A stretch of DNA of 64,000 bases, taken from NCBI GenBank assembly GCA_963920765.1, contig OY987242.1, forward strand, positions 25,940,002-26,004,001, written 5' to 3'. The position numbers and the translations under genes are program-made. The notes below the pieces were generated by a model. That model did not search any database and was not told the DNA's origin. It saw nothing but the letters and a program-made list of their open reading frames with translations. Source of the stretch: Ulota crispa. Lineage: Eukaryota > Streptophyta > Bryopsida > Orthotrichales > Orthotrichaceae. Shown here piece by piece: positions 1 through 12,037 of this stretch (its first letter is position 1; each line of letters begins with the position of its first letter).

Positions 1-695
1 AAAATAAAAGGAAAAGTAATTTTCTAAATTTTTAATCCATAAAAAACTTCAAAATTCAATAACTTTCTAATGGTAAGCCCAAATGCCACAAAACCAAGCA
101 TGCGTATTCCTCCTTGTCAAGAGCTTTTTGACAGTACCAAGCACGCAATGGGGGGACACAAGGTTTGAGAGATCTCATTGTGACAAACAAACATTCATCC
201 AAATAAACAAACTCATTTAAGGTATTGATTGTACAACCATGTTGTTTGGAATAAAGAAGTTTACAATAACATTGAACTTAGAGGCAAGGTCTTTTACCAA
301 TTGCAATTGCTCATCAATGTGCTTTGTCTTTGTTATTTGTTATTTGTTTTTTTTTTCAACTTTAAATTTTATAGTAGAATTTGTTGATTTGTAGAATTTG
401 TTGATTTACTAGTAGAAATATTAACTCTAAATGTCCACAATGATTGTAATTGAGCTTGTGGACATCCATATTGTTTGCAATGAGTTCATTTTAACATGCT
501 TTTCTACTAGGTTTTGATTTTCTAAAGACTCCAATATTTCATTAAGGGATTTGATATTTGGTATAAAATAATTTCATTCCATACATTAACCCAAAATTAA
601 TATAGCCATTGACATGCTTCAAGATAGTTGTGTTTGCTAACCAACTACTTTTATAAAACAATATTGAAACAACAATGTGTAAATTCTAAACTACA

Positions 696-860
696 CACTA
701 GAAGAAAAACATGCAATAAATGACTAGGTCACAACAACTAAACAATAATTGCATGACTCTAATTGAGTCATTTTGTAGTTGTTACATAATTATTGTACAG
801 TCGTTTGATTGTTGTGCAATTATTGTGACCTAGTCATTTATTGCATATTTTTCTTTTAAC
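696..860. mobile_element. CACTA-type MITE
   Basis: A palindromic element of about 165 bp beginning CACTAGAAGAAAAACATG, with arms GCAATAAATGACTAGGTCAC. The CACTA(G)AAGAAAA terminus is typical of plant CACTA elements. The copy at 32811 is a relative. Confidence 0.8.
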
Positions 861-1699
861 AATATGTAATTATTGGTCACTAAAAAGTTACAAAAAAACC
901 TAAAACAACTAGAATATTTGATTTATGCTTAGTGTCATCTAATGAATTTGATTTTTTTAAATTTTATCATTGTGTTTAACAAAAAAAATCCTCAAATTGT
1001 TGTTAGTTTATATCAAACATTCGCACACTTGTAAATTTTCAACATGTCTATAGGAATTTTGAGCTAAAAATAATATTTCACAATAGTAGATAAAATATGA
1101 AACTTTACATTTCATGTATTGTTCTCTTACTCTACAACTACATAATGTCATGTCATATTTTATGTATGATATTTCTCACATTTGGAGAGCCATATAAATA
1201 TCTACTTCCGACTGGCTTACTGTTTTACTTACTTTCACAAATATTTCATGGAACTTTGAAAAGAGTTGCAAACTGTGTTTTTTTTTTTTTTTTTTTTTTT
1301 AAGAGTTTCATCTGTTTCATGACTTTCATCTAAGATTGGTTCGTAATCGCGCCATCTTTTTCTTTCAAACTTAAAGAACTTTTCCTTGTTGATATTGGCC
1401 AAGTTTGAGTTAGGTGAAGAACATTCCTCTGGTGATTCCTTGAAAGACCCATGCATAGAATAGTCTTCTAGTATTGTTTGTAGTGGATTGCACCATCTTC
1501 TTCTTCGGATACTGTAGAGACATCCCTTATTGGAGTTCATGTTCATATTTGGTCCACAAATAAACTTACAAACTTTTTCCAACAAAATTTGGTTCTATCG
1601 TGTATTAAAAAATAACTTGATGACTTCTTGTGAAGATGGAAGTTGAAATAAAAACTCGGAAGAAAAATAACCTTGGAGTCCTAAATAGTTTTGCATTCC

Positions 1700-1955
1700 A
1701 AAAACACAATATTCATTAATTTGGGAAATGGCAATTTCCAATTTGTATGTCTCCTTAATTTGAAACTCTCATCTTAATCTTGTTTGGCACACTTGTGAGA
1801 AAACAACTAATACTTTACATATACTTTATAAATGACAGATGTCTAGATCCAAATTAGTCATGAAGAAGTGGAAATAAAATGGGCATGACATGAACTGAGA
1901 ATGTGGCCAGAAGTCCCAAAATGTGTTGGAATTCCCAAATTAATGAATATCAAGT
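1700..1955. mobile_element. MITE family G (copy 1)
   Basis: Inverted ends ACACAATATTCATTAATTTGG and its near complement AATTAATGAATATC. The copies at 40707 and 48144 share these ends. Confidence 0.65.
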
Positions 1956-3216
1956 TCAAAGTAAAAGAAATGGTAAATGCTAAAACCCAACTTAAAAGCA
2001 CTTTCTTATTGTAAAATAAAAGCTGCCTGTTCAAGTCAAAATATGGACAAGCTAATTGCAGTCACTTCATCCATCCGCCTTTTCCATTTGTCATCCAAAG
2101 TGAAATGGTTGCGCGTGTCCTGCAATCAAGGTTAGAGCACTTTTGTAATTTGGCTAGTGAGGTCCAGGGCCTCCAAGCAAATGCTTGCGTGACGGAGTTG
2201 AGAGGGATAAATTTAGCTTAGGTGAGAAGCCAAGTTCTATTAGTAACTCAATATGATGCCAGTAGTTGAGAAGTTAAGTTAATGTGTTCCGAAAAAATAA
2301 AATAAGAAGTTAAGTTAACCCCTAAAAGACCATGCAAAGTTTTCATCAAATTTTTTTCAAAATTATCATTTTTGGAGCATCAACCAAATTTGAAAACAAA
2401 CTTTTTTATGCATATGTGACCCATATGATCTTGTAGAAGAATGATTTTAGAAGACGTGGAAAAAATTTCAGAGTTTTTCACCATGTGGATTGGAAGTGAG
2501 AATGGTTTGAATATTCAAAAATGTCTTGTGAAAAAGCTAGCAGCTATCCTTCAAAAGGTGCAATTCCTAAGGAAAAAAGGCCATATGGGTAGTGCTTCTC
2601 TAAATTCCTTATTCCACCTAAGTAAAGCACATTTCAAAAAAATTTCAAATCATTTGGAATTGTATAACATATGGAAAAAAAGTAGTAAGTAAAAAGAAAT
2701 AGAGAATGATTCAAAACACTAAATTGTTAAGAATTTAATTATGGAAATGAAAAATGCCAATCCAAATGGTCATAATGTTGTCATAAACAATCTTCATCCT
2801 TTGGTTTTGTTTTTTTTCCAAAATGTTGAAAATTGAGTAAAATAAAAGACTTCAAAGTTTATTTTGGAGTAGAGAATCCATAATTGCCGGCAAACAAAAA
2901 ATCCTCATAACTTTCATCTCGTTGATCCAAATGAAATGATTCAAAGCTTCCTACATTCACATAAATCTCCTAAACAAATTTAAAATTTTTATTTTTGAAA
3001 AGGGTGATTTTTAAAAATCTACCTAGACTGCCCATGGAACGTAAAAAAGAACATATTAGGCCATAATTTTTAACTCATAATTCCAAATGTCATGAAATTT
3101 AGTGCATATGAAAGATAAACCTTGTCCCCACATTCTGATAAAATTTCGGCCTAAAATATGAAAATCCCCAATCACAGGTACCTGCCCAAAATTGCTATGT
3201 CTCTAAAAAAGGGGGT

Positions 3217-3388
3217 CACTACAAGAAAACTATGTTAGAATTCACTAAAAATGCAAGGTAGTTTATGTTGAGTTCCATGTTTCAAACGCAAAATTTTGTG
3301 TTGTTCAACAAAATTTTGTGTTGGAAACATGGAACTTAACATAAACTACCTTACATTTTTTAGTGAATTCTAATGCAGTTTTCTATCA
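3217..3388. mobile_element. CACTA-type MITE, second family
   Basis: The left end CACTACAAGAAAACTATG is the classic plant CACTA terminus. Nearly perfect arms hold GTAGTTTATGTTGAGTTCCA. The right end (GTTTTCTATCAGACTT) has drifted. The copy at 48473 shares the ends and part of the arms. Confidence 0.85.
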
Positions 3389-3557
3389 GACTTGGTCCTT
3401 TAGGGATTAATATAAGGAAGTTATGAAATGAATTGATAATGGCCTTGGTACGAAGTTCAAGGGTCACAAGTTTATGCTTCTTTGTTTTGGAGAGGTAGGC
3501 AATTGTTTATTCCATACCTATGTGTACTTGGGTCTTAATTGGTGATATCCATATTAA

Positions 3558-3971
3558 GGGGATCGATATGTTTACCACACCCTTCTAGCTATTCTACCAC
3601 ACTCCTGGGGTAAATTTTAGATTTTTACCATCAAATAGGTGAATTTGAGAATTTGAGATTTAGATTTGGACTTAGACACCTTGATTTTGACTAGAACCAT
3701 AAAAAGAAAGGTTGTAATTGAACAACACCCAATGAAAAAGCTAAACTTGAGGGAAAAGTATTACTTTTAATTTTGTTCATAAAAAAGGAAAAGCTTTTTC
3801 ATTGGGTATTGTTCAATTAGAACCTTTTTAAGATTCTAAACTAAATCACGGTCTCTAAGTCCAAATCTAAATTCCAAATTCTCAGATTCAGCTTTTTGAT
3901 GGTATAAATCTAAGATTTACCCCGGGGTGTGGTAGAATAGCTGAAAGGGTGTGGTAGACATATCAATCCCC
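3558..3971. mobile_element. Mutator-like MITE, family A (copy 1)
   Basis: A 414-bp inverted-repeat element with ends GGGGATCGATATGTTTACCA and its complement, and long arms throughout. Flanks CCATATTAA and ACATATTGA agree at 7 of 9 positions, suggesting a 9-bp target duplication. Non-coding, non-autonomous. Confidence 0.88.
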
Positions 3972-4959
3972 ACATATTGATTGTAGGCAATACCGAGGTA
4001 GAACTTGGCATTTGGTCTTTAACCCCAAAAGTTCTTTCCTATTTACATGGTCAAATGGCTCAAAATTGACATCTCTTAATAAAACGATTAGTAAATCAAA
4101 ATTTTGATTTTTTTTCAATAATTTAATCCTAAAATCTATTTTTTCACTTATTTATGTACATCCTCTCAAAAACTCAAACTTTGTGAGAGCCTACTTCATT
4201 AGATTATAACACTCAAAGTAGGGGCAAAACTTTTTTTAAAGCTACTCTTAGGTGTCATTTTTTTACTTTGGTCATTCAAAATGATATCTTCCACTTTATG
4301 ATTTTTTTGTGCAATTTAACTTTATTGTAGAGCATGATGTTGGAATTCTATAACACAAATTCAGTGGTCACATACCTAACTATCATTCTCAAGTTTAACT
4401 TATATTTTAATATTATATTTAAGTTTCAATTTTTCATTTTCCTTACATGAGACTATATGTAGTATATGGTGTAGAAAATATCAATTAATTTCAAGATGAA
4501 ATGTCATAGTTATAGTTTCATGACACACTACTTAAACAATTTGGTAAATGTGACAAAAAATAAAATAAATCATCTGACAATTGATAATAGTAATACATGT
4601 ACTGAATATCTTCAGAGCGCTGCTCCTAGGTGCGAAGTTTCAAGAAATGGTGTACAATGCCTACAAAGTTACTACAACATGAAACTGTAACGCTGGGGGG
4701 CTCCTTGTTCTCTGGGGAGCAAAAGGAAGCCCTCCAACATTGGTGAATAATGTTATGGAGGAGTCCTATGACAAACTAAAAAAGGTCAAGCCAATGTTGT
4801 GGGAAAAGTGGTATTTAGTGCATGGGTAGCGCGAGGGGTAGTGAGATTAGATTTTGTTTAGCAAAAAAATAGACTAGTGATAATTTGAATAATACAATTT
4901 TTTTCTTGTTGTACTGACAAGGTTTCCCATCACGCATCTCCACCACCCATGATATTAAA

Positions 4960-5135
4960 AAAATTACATCAAACTTGTACTTTACTCTATCTCTATTTTT
5001 AAGGGGACACTTGAATTTTACTTTAGTTAAGCTTGTGCTCTATTCTATTTTTACACAAAAAATGTCTTTGACCCATTGGGTAGAGGACTATGGGTTCCAA
5101 TAAAAGTTGATCAAATTCAATTACATAAGTAGATA
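4960..5135 (+). repeat. Dispersed repeat matching part of 33860-34027
   Basis: TTGTACTTTACTCTATCTCT, CACTTGAATTTTACTTTAG, TTGACCCATTGGGTAGAGGA and AAAAGTTGATCAAATT align in order with 33860-34027. Probably a piece of the same Helitron-like family without a recognisable end. Confidence 0.6.
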
Positions 5136-5395
5136 TTTTATCACATCAGTTTTTTTTACAGTAAAATATAAAGATTTCCAAGCTTTAGTGAACAAGTTCA
5201 AAGAGTATGTGATGACCCACAATAAAAATAATCTTCCTAATAACACCCAACTTTTGACAAAGATGTTCATACTCTCATCCATCGTATTACCATATTATTT
5301 GTATCTTTGACTTTGTGCAATATCTACCCTAAGCATGATTGAAAAAATACAAATTACAAAACTAAGCCATAATTTTCCATTATGGTACAATTATT

Positions 5396-5457
5396 ACACA
5401 AGCTAGTTTTAGATCCACAAGCTAGTTTTAGATCCACAAGCTAATTTTATATCCACT
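5396..5457 (+). repeat. Three tandem ~20-bp units
   Basis: CAAGCTAGTTTTAGATCCA twice, then a variant CAAGCTAATTTTATATCCA. Confidence 0.9.
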
Positions 5458-5874
5458 AGCTGTTGATAAAGCACAAGAAAACTTGCAATGGAATCAATAA
5501 TTTATTCAAACAATGAAATGCATAAAACAATGCCAATAATTCTCCATCACAAAATTCTAGTTACCTTTTTTATGATTACAACTAGTTTTTCCCACCAATA
5601 TAAAGAGCTTAATACGATTTGTTGTGCTTTAGAGATTGAGCATGATCTTGAAAAGGTGATAATAATTCTATTGAATTTATTATTTTTGCAAAAGGTCATT
5701 TATTATTATTAAATATTGATTTAAAATATAATAAAATAGTTCAACAAATGGCAAAAACAATCAATAGAGCTATTTATATATAATAGAATATTGTACGGTG
5801 GTGGTAGTAGTTGTGGTGGTGTTTGTTGCATTTGATGGTTCCATAGGTGAAGAAGACAATTTTGCAAAATCCAT

Positions 5875-6070
5875 CTTTAATCCCACTTAAAAATAGAGTA
5901 GAGTTTAAGTTTTATTAAAGTTATAAATGGAATAAAGTAAATTTGGAAGGCACGGAGATAGGAGTCATGGGGATAAATGAGCATGCACAGGGATAGGGGG
6001 CATGAGGATAGGGGCACAGGGAAAGGGGGTGGAGGCATAATCTCGTCGGTACGACAGGTACAAAAACTAG
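5875..6070 (+). mobile_element. Helitron-like fragment with 3' hairpin and CTAG end
   Basis: Ends in GTCGGTACGAC (stem GTCG/CGAC, 6045-6055), 11 nt, then CTAG at 6067-6070 followed by T, as in Helitron 3' ends. The body (AAATAGAGTAGAGTTTAAG, then a CCCCTAT/ATAGGGG-type purine-rich tract) is shared with 33749-34027 on the other strand. Confidence 0.45.
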
Positions 6071-6340
6071 TATTGATCATAAATGAATTGAAACATTTTT
6101 GACCAATTCCCAATATATGAAAAATGTGCAAAAACACTTTCAAAATATAATCGTGCATTCTAAATTTAAAAACGCCTCTATATTGTTGCCCTTTAATTTT
6201 TTTTGCATTTTACAAAGATGCAAAAATGTTTAGAAGGAATCGTGATACACAATATTCCAAATCGTTTAGTAGTAATAATTGCAAATAATAAACATTAAAA
6301 CCAAAATTTGCAAAGACATCCTTCTTATCACTTTGCATAA

Positions 6341-6410
6341 CAAAACTCTTCATAAAACTCTACCTTCTCTTTCAACAAAACTCTTCATAAAACTCTACCT
6401 TCTCTTTCAA
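6341..6410 (+). repeat. 35-bp direct tandem duplication
   Basis: Two identical copies of a unit that begins AACAAAACTCTTCATAAAAC and ends CTACCTTCTCTTTC. Confidence 0.93.
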
Positions 6411-7250
6411 TGCTGAACTCAATCCATTCAAATTTAGTCAAGTATCAATCCTCCCAAAGTTTTCTTGCCATTTGCATGGGTATACGTTGCATGTGGATTC
6501 TTTGCTACCATTCTCAGACTAGATGACAAATTTCTACTCCTACTTGTCAATTTTGTAAACAGCTTGATTATGAATGCATTTAAGAATCCGTTTTGCAAAT
6601 TTTATTGGCGCTTTGGCATAACTATCTACATGAGCTTAAATAAAACATAATAATGCAAGTGTGCTTTGGAAACTATTTTTTTTGAAAATACGCAAATTCA
6701 AAAAGCAACCACATACTGTACATTCTGCAATCTCATTGATCGAGGGAAATAGACAACAACAAGTACAAACTACCTCACTCATCCCACAATTGATTGAAAA
6801 TTTATGGAATAAACCAATAACAAAAGAAAAAAGGAGTGGATTAAGTGTGATGGAAAATGATTACAAGTTCAAAATCAAAATTTGTAGATCAAAATAGGAG
6901 ATGAGATGAAACGGTCAAGCAAACGCATATGTTTTAGATTATACTTGAAACTAGATTTGCGTTCATTATGGATTTGTTAGACCACATGTTGCAACAAGGA
7001 TCTTTGGTGATCTTAGTCTCCCCAATTGACAACCACATGAACAGGCCCATGGCAAACTTTGAGAAAAAAATGCTCGTCAATATGTCTCTAGGACAGATGA
7101 CTCTCTTTTGTGAGCATAAATTGGTGAGCCATGAGTAATGAACCAAGATTTTACGGGCTGAAACCAATTCTAAACTCAAAATCAATGAAAAAATTAAAAA
7201 TATGGCAAGTTTCTCAAAAGATGAAAGTTTAAAATGCACAATTATAAAGC

Positions 7251-7661
7251 GGAGATTGATATGTCTACCACACCCTTTGAGCTATTTTACCACCCCTTAG
7301 GTAAATTTTAGATTTCTACCATCAAATAAATGAATTTGAGAATTTGGAATTTAGATTTGGACTTAGAGATTGTGATTTAGTCTAGAATCACAAAAATGTT
7401 CTAATTGAACAACACCCAATGAAAAAACTTATCCTTTTTATAAACAAAAGTAAAAGTAATATTTTTCCTTTGAACTAAGCTTTTTCATTGGGTGTTGTTC
7501 AATTACAACCTTTTTTTTGTGGTTCTAAACAAAATCAAGGTCTCTTAGTCCAAATTTGAATTCCAAATTCTCAAATTCAACTATTTGATGGTAGAAATCT
7601 AAAATTTACCTTGAAAGTGTGGTAGAATAGCTGAAAAGGTATGGTAGACATATCAATTCCC
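7251..7661. mobile_element. Mutator-like MITE, family A (copy 2)
   Basis: A 411-bp copy with ends GGAGATTGATATGTCTACCA and its complement. Flanks TTATAAAGC (7242-7250) and TTATAAAAC (7662-7670) are a 9-bp target duplication with one mismatch, which supports the Mutator assignment. Confidence 0.9.
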
Positions 7662-8481
7662 TTATAAAACCCTATATACACAATTATAGGTGAAATTTAG
7701 TATTTTGACAAAAAACATCCAAACTCACAACTCACGACTCACAAATCTCCACTCATGATATCATTTTCCTCTCTAGAGCTCATCCTAAACTTTCTAAAGA
7801 CCATCATTGCTCTTCACCCTCAATCCTTACTAATATTAACAACACCAGTAACAAGTTCATGTCAAACGCCATTTTTGCAACTATCGCAACTCTTTCCTAC
7901 AACTAAGGTGCAATTTATTTCCTTGAAACAATCACTAAGCATAACAACATAATACAAGCAATCAAGCGCACTAATATAACAATGTAAAACAACAAATCAA
8001 GCGCAATAAGCATAACAATGCAAAACAATCAATCAACAATGCAAACGAATTAAGCGGTGTAGAAGATGAAATAGAGGCAAGTTGGAAATGTGAAATTTGG
8101 AGCTGAAACAAATGGCTAGCATAGGTTGGGTTGTCAAAACCTGGAACCTTAACCATTAAAATAGATGCCTAGATAAGATCTACTTTTAGGATACCTAAAC
8201 CATCACAAAAATGCCCATACGTTCTCATACAACTATACAAGAGCCTAATTTGCTCCCTAAATTCCACAGCTAGTTATAATGCTATTTACTTATTGGTCAA
8301 CTAAACAAATTCTTCAAAATGGTTATTTGCTTTAATTTTACCACCTACATTTCTCATGTTCAACCAAAATTTCTTTGGTTCCACCAGCTCATTTTGTTCT
8401 ATAAATTATGCTAGTTTATGTTGGTTTTCATTATTCATTGGACAAAGAGCCTTGGCATGCAAGTGCTTTGACTCAATTGTG

Positions 8482-8785
8482 GTGCCCTTGTAAGTGCCCT
8501 CATAGGTGCCTTTGTAAGTGCCCTCATAGGTGCCCTTGTAGGTGCCCTCATAGGTGCCCTTGTAAGTGCCCTCATAGGTGCCCTCATAGGTGCCCTCATA
8601 GGTGCCCTCATAGGTGCCCTCATAGGTGCCCTCATAGGTGCCCTCATAGGTGCCCTCATAGGTGCCCTCATAGGTGCCCTCATAGGTGCCCTTGTAAGTG
8701 CCCTCATAGGTGCCCTTGTAAATGCCCTCATAAGTACCCTTTTATGTGCCCTCATAGGTGCCTTTATAGGTGCACTCATAGTTTT
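8482..8785. repeat. 12-bp minisatellite, about 25 copies
   Basis: Unit GTGCCCTCATAG with variants CCCTTGTA and CCTTTATA; the central 12 or so copies are identical. The period is a multiple of three, so frames stay open on both strands (Pro-His-Arg-Cys or Arg-Ala-Pro-Met repeats); these are not genes. Confidence 0.97.
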
Positions 8786-8799
8786 CAAAACTCTAGTCT

Positions 8800-9778
8800 A
8801 GTATTACTTTGTGCACAACTCCAACCTAGTATTAGTGTAAACAAGGATCACTTTTAATTCACAAATAGCTCACCAACCTTACTAAGGGCATCTTTTGCAG
8901 CACGCTTTGCAAGACTTAGATAAATGAGATTTCACTAGGAGAATGACACGAACCTTCACAACAAGGCTTGAAGTTCTCCTGCAACCCTGAAATCTTTAGG
9001 GCCAGCACTTGCGTTACAACGAATTTTGCAGGTAAACCTGACTATGGAGTGGGGTTGTGCATGAATAGAGCTTGCCAGGGACATTGAAGGGGGCATGTTG
9101 AAAGTTGAAATTTGATAAGAATGTGGCTCAATATGAAGGCCCCGCAACATGCACAAGGATGTGTCAAGTACTATTGGGGATTGAAAACAAGGAAGCTGTT
9201 ATGGCTGGGGAGTGCGGGGCTTAGGTAACGTGCTACAAGAGATGCTCTAAGGGCCTCTTTCCATATGACAAAGTGGGGGCCAGGGGAAAGAGGGGGGAGT
9301 GGTTTCATAAAAGTAAGACCAATTGTGGGTGGAGGATCTCAAGTCAAAACTATTGATTTTTAGGTTTGACACTTCCCTGTGGAAGGAGGTGGTGCAAATA
9401 ACCCTCACCATTGATCAACAAAAAGAAAAAGAAAAACTCAAAGTGAGCAATGCATTGATGACTTTCTTGAATGTACTTAACACTTTACAGACCAAGCAAC
9501 TAGCAAGTGGTCGATTCCTAGTTTATTTTAAATACATTTGGGATTTTTAAAGGTTTAATCTTCCATGAACACCAAACAGAAGGATTGTCGTCGTTTAATG
9601 CTTCTCCGAGTCACCAATGCAATGTGTAAGGTCATCCTAAAGATGTAAGCCAGTATTGTACACCCTTTAATAAGAAAAAAGATAAATCTTTCTAAACGTA
9701 TAATCAATTATTAATTTTCACATTAAATGATGTAACGCATAATTTGAAGCATAATTCACTATTAACTCCCAAACTATT
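8800..9778. other. Unassigned sequence of mixed composition
   Basis: 8940-9560 is GC-richer than its surroundings and has short frames on both strands with no recognisable domain. Possibly a decayed element. Confidence 0.4.
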
Positions 9779-10100
9779 TAGGGAAAATTGTATAAATACG
9801 CTAGACGTTTGTCATATTTGTATAAACACCTAGGCTTTTTTGGAAATTGCACAAAGACCTTTGACCACAATTTTCAGGTGTTTGTTTTGTGATGCACGCT
9901 ACTTCTTTCATGATCAATGTTAAAATAAGGAGTGCAATAGAACAGAAAAGAAGCAGTCTGCGCACAAGGGAGAAAGAAGTGGCATGCACAATAGAACAAC
10001 TGCTTGAAATTTATGGTCCAAGAGTATTTGTGCAATTTCTGAAAAAGTATGTTATTTATAAAAATATGGCAAACTTCAAGGGTATCCACAAAATTATATT
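9779..10100. mobile_element. Foldback MITE, family C (copy 1)
   Basis: Inverted ends around AGGGAAAATT and CAAGGGTATCCACAAAATT. The centre contains ATGATCAATGTTAAAATAAG and GTGGCATGCACAATAGAACA, shared with the copy near 63150. Confidence 0.78.
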
Positions 10101-10523
10101 TATTTAGTATTAAGGCTATTTGAGGTTAAACGTAATTTAACCCCTAAACTCCCAAGGGGGTAAGGGCAAAACATATATGCGTTATAAAATGATGCTTTTG
10201 TAACTTTGATGAATTTTGCTTCAAAAGAGAAAACTAGAATCACAATATTTAGTAATTAACCATATGGTCAAACACTCAGAAAAGATTTTGAGATCATGTT
10301 TAAAGGAATTTAAAGCATTTACAGTTGAATATGATTTATCAAAATTGCAAATTTTATTCATGGAATTTAAAAATTACTAAAAAATATTTTCATTTTGAAG
10401 CCAAAAAAGTAAGTTTTATAACACTAGCAAATGTTGAAATGTTTGTCTTTGGAAAATTCTCCTTGTTGAAGTTTAACTTGGATCAATTGACATGATTCAA
10501 ATTGGGTTGGAAAGTAGAGTATC

Positions 10524-10920
10524 ACACCTTTACTAAATTTCAAATCAACAAAGAAATTGGAGAATAGATAAAAGCGATTCTAGTGAGCTACTCGAGATCC
10601 CAAATTAAAACTTCTTATTGGTAGCAAATGCCAATCATATGGCATCTTATGTACAATGCCCTATGGTCATTTAAGGATTAACCTCTAACCGTTTGAGCGT
10701 GCCACTGCGACCAATATAATACAAGGTTATTTTCTTGTATTTGGAATAGACCTTTACTACATTTCATACCAACAAAGAAATTGGAGAATAGATCAAAGCA
10801 ATTCTAGTGAGCTACTTGAGATCCCAAATTAAAACTACTTATTGGTAGCAAAAGCCAATTATACTGCAGCTTATATACTATGCCCTATGGTTATATAAGG
10901 GTTAAAACCGAACTCTAATG
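10524..10920 (+). repeat. Direct duplication of ~170 bp, two copies 223 bp apart
   Basis: The copies start ACCTTTACTAAATTTCA (10529) and ACCTTTACTACATTTCA (10751). They share AAGAAATTGGAGAATAGAT, GAGATCCCAAATTAAAAC and ATGCCCTATGGT, with scattered differences. Confidence 0.85.
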
Positions 10921-10951
10921 AGCTTCTTGCAGAAGTGGCTCAATGAAAAAT

Positions 10952-11726
10952 AGGGAAAATTTCATGGATACTCCCGAAATTTGCAATGTTTTCATAGAGA
11001 CCTATGCTTTTTTAGAAATATCACAAATACTCTTGGACCAATATATTTGGCCTTTGTTTTGTTATGCATGCCACTTCCCTCCTTTGTTTGTATGCATGCA
11101 CAACAAGAAAGAAGTAGTGTGCACACAAAGAAAGAAGGGGAGTGGCATGCACAACAAAACAAATGCCTAATTTTTTTGACAAACTTCAGGGGTATCTATG
11201 AAAATATCGCAGCTTCAGGGTATCTATGAAAATATTGCAGCTTCAGGGTATCTACAAAAATATTAGTGGTAGTCACCGTTGAGTTGAGATTGAGATTTCC
11301 GTGAAGATTGAGAAATGGTTGAGTGAGTGTAGGAGCCAATGGAAGCACTTCTTCATGGAAGGAGGTGTGACATCCCTTTTGTGAGTGATGGAGAATGAAG
11401 AATGAAGAATGGAGAATGTTTTACTTAGAGGAAGGCAACATGGCTACTGATTGGAAAAGCAAAAAAAGTAAAGGTGAAAAGCAATTCACAAGCAAGTAGC
11501 TAGGTGGATCATGATAAAAGTTCTCACGTAAATAATATTCTCAAGCCATTTCTGCACGCTTGGGGGAGGAGAATTTTTTTTTCTCAATCTTCACAAAACT
11601 GGCCTTGCACAAGTCACGGATAGCACAGCACGTCAGTTTTCCATGAAGATTGAGAATGCGCAAACTCAAACGTGACTACCCCTATTCCAATATTCCAAAC
11701 TTCAGGGGTTTCCATGAAATTTTCCC
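10952..11726. mobile_element. Foldback MITE, family C (copy 2), split by a nested inverted repeat
   Basis: The left end AGGGAAAATTTCATGGATAC and the right end CTTCAGGGGTTTCCATGAAA belong to one family C element. A second inverted repeat (about 11262-11687, ends AGTGGTAGTCACCGTTGAG and CTCAAACGTGACTACCCCT) is inserted near its right end. Three tandem CTTCAGGGTATCTATGAAAA units lie at the junction. Confidence 0.75.
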
Positions 11727-12037
11727 ATGAAAATAAGCCCTCCCCTTGAATTTGACACAACATGAACACGCTTTGCCGGGGTCCTCCATTCCTCTAACGC
11801 TTCCTCTAACGTTCACGTCACTCTCTTTTTCCTCGCTCTCCTTTTCCCTTGAGGTTCTCTCTCTCCGGCGCTGCTGCAATACAAAAACCTTCACTTCGCC
11901 ACTCCCCCGATTTGCCTTCCAAGCTCCATTACTTCCCTCTCCTCCTTGTTCCCCTCTTTGCTCACTCTTTCTATCTCACAATTGTTTTAGATTTGGTCAG
12001 ATTGTGCACTCGTAGATTGCCAGGTTTTGGTTGAGCC

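Larger units (their letters stand above)
1..3216. other. AT-rich intergenic DNA without recognisable genes
   Basis: Apart from the MITEs at 696 and 1700 I see only AT-rich sequence, a (T)22 run near 1280-1301 and short poorly coding frames. Confidence 0.6.
3972..8481. other. AT-rich intergenic DNA with scattered repeats
   Basis: Outside the listed repeats no frame resembles a known protein. The segment at 4600-4860 is less AT-rich and may be an eroded transposon or gene piece that I cannot name. Confidence 0.5.

Noticed and set aside
8482-8785. CRISPR array
   Set aside because: Units are contiguous 12-mers with no unique spacers, and the window is plant nuclear DNA.
8408-8857. Frames of 149 aa (+) and 117 aa (-) with Cys/His/Pro or Met/Arg/Ala repeats
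   Set aside because: They are produced by a 12-bp minisatellite whose period is a multiple of three; no start context or domain.
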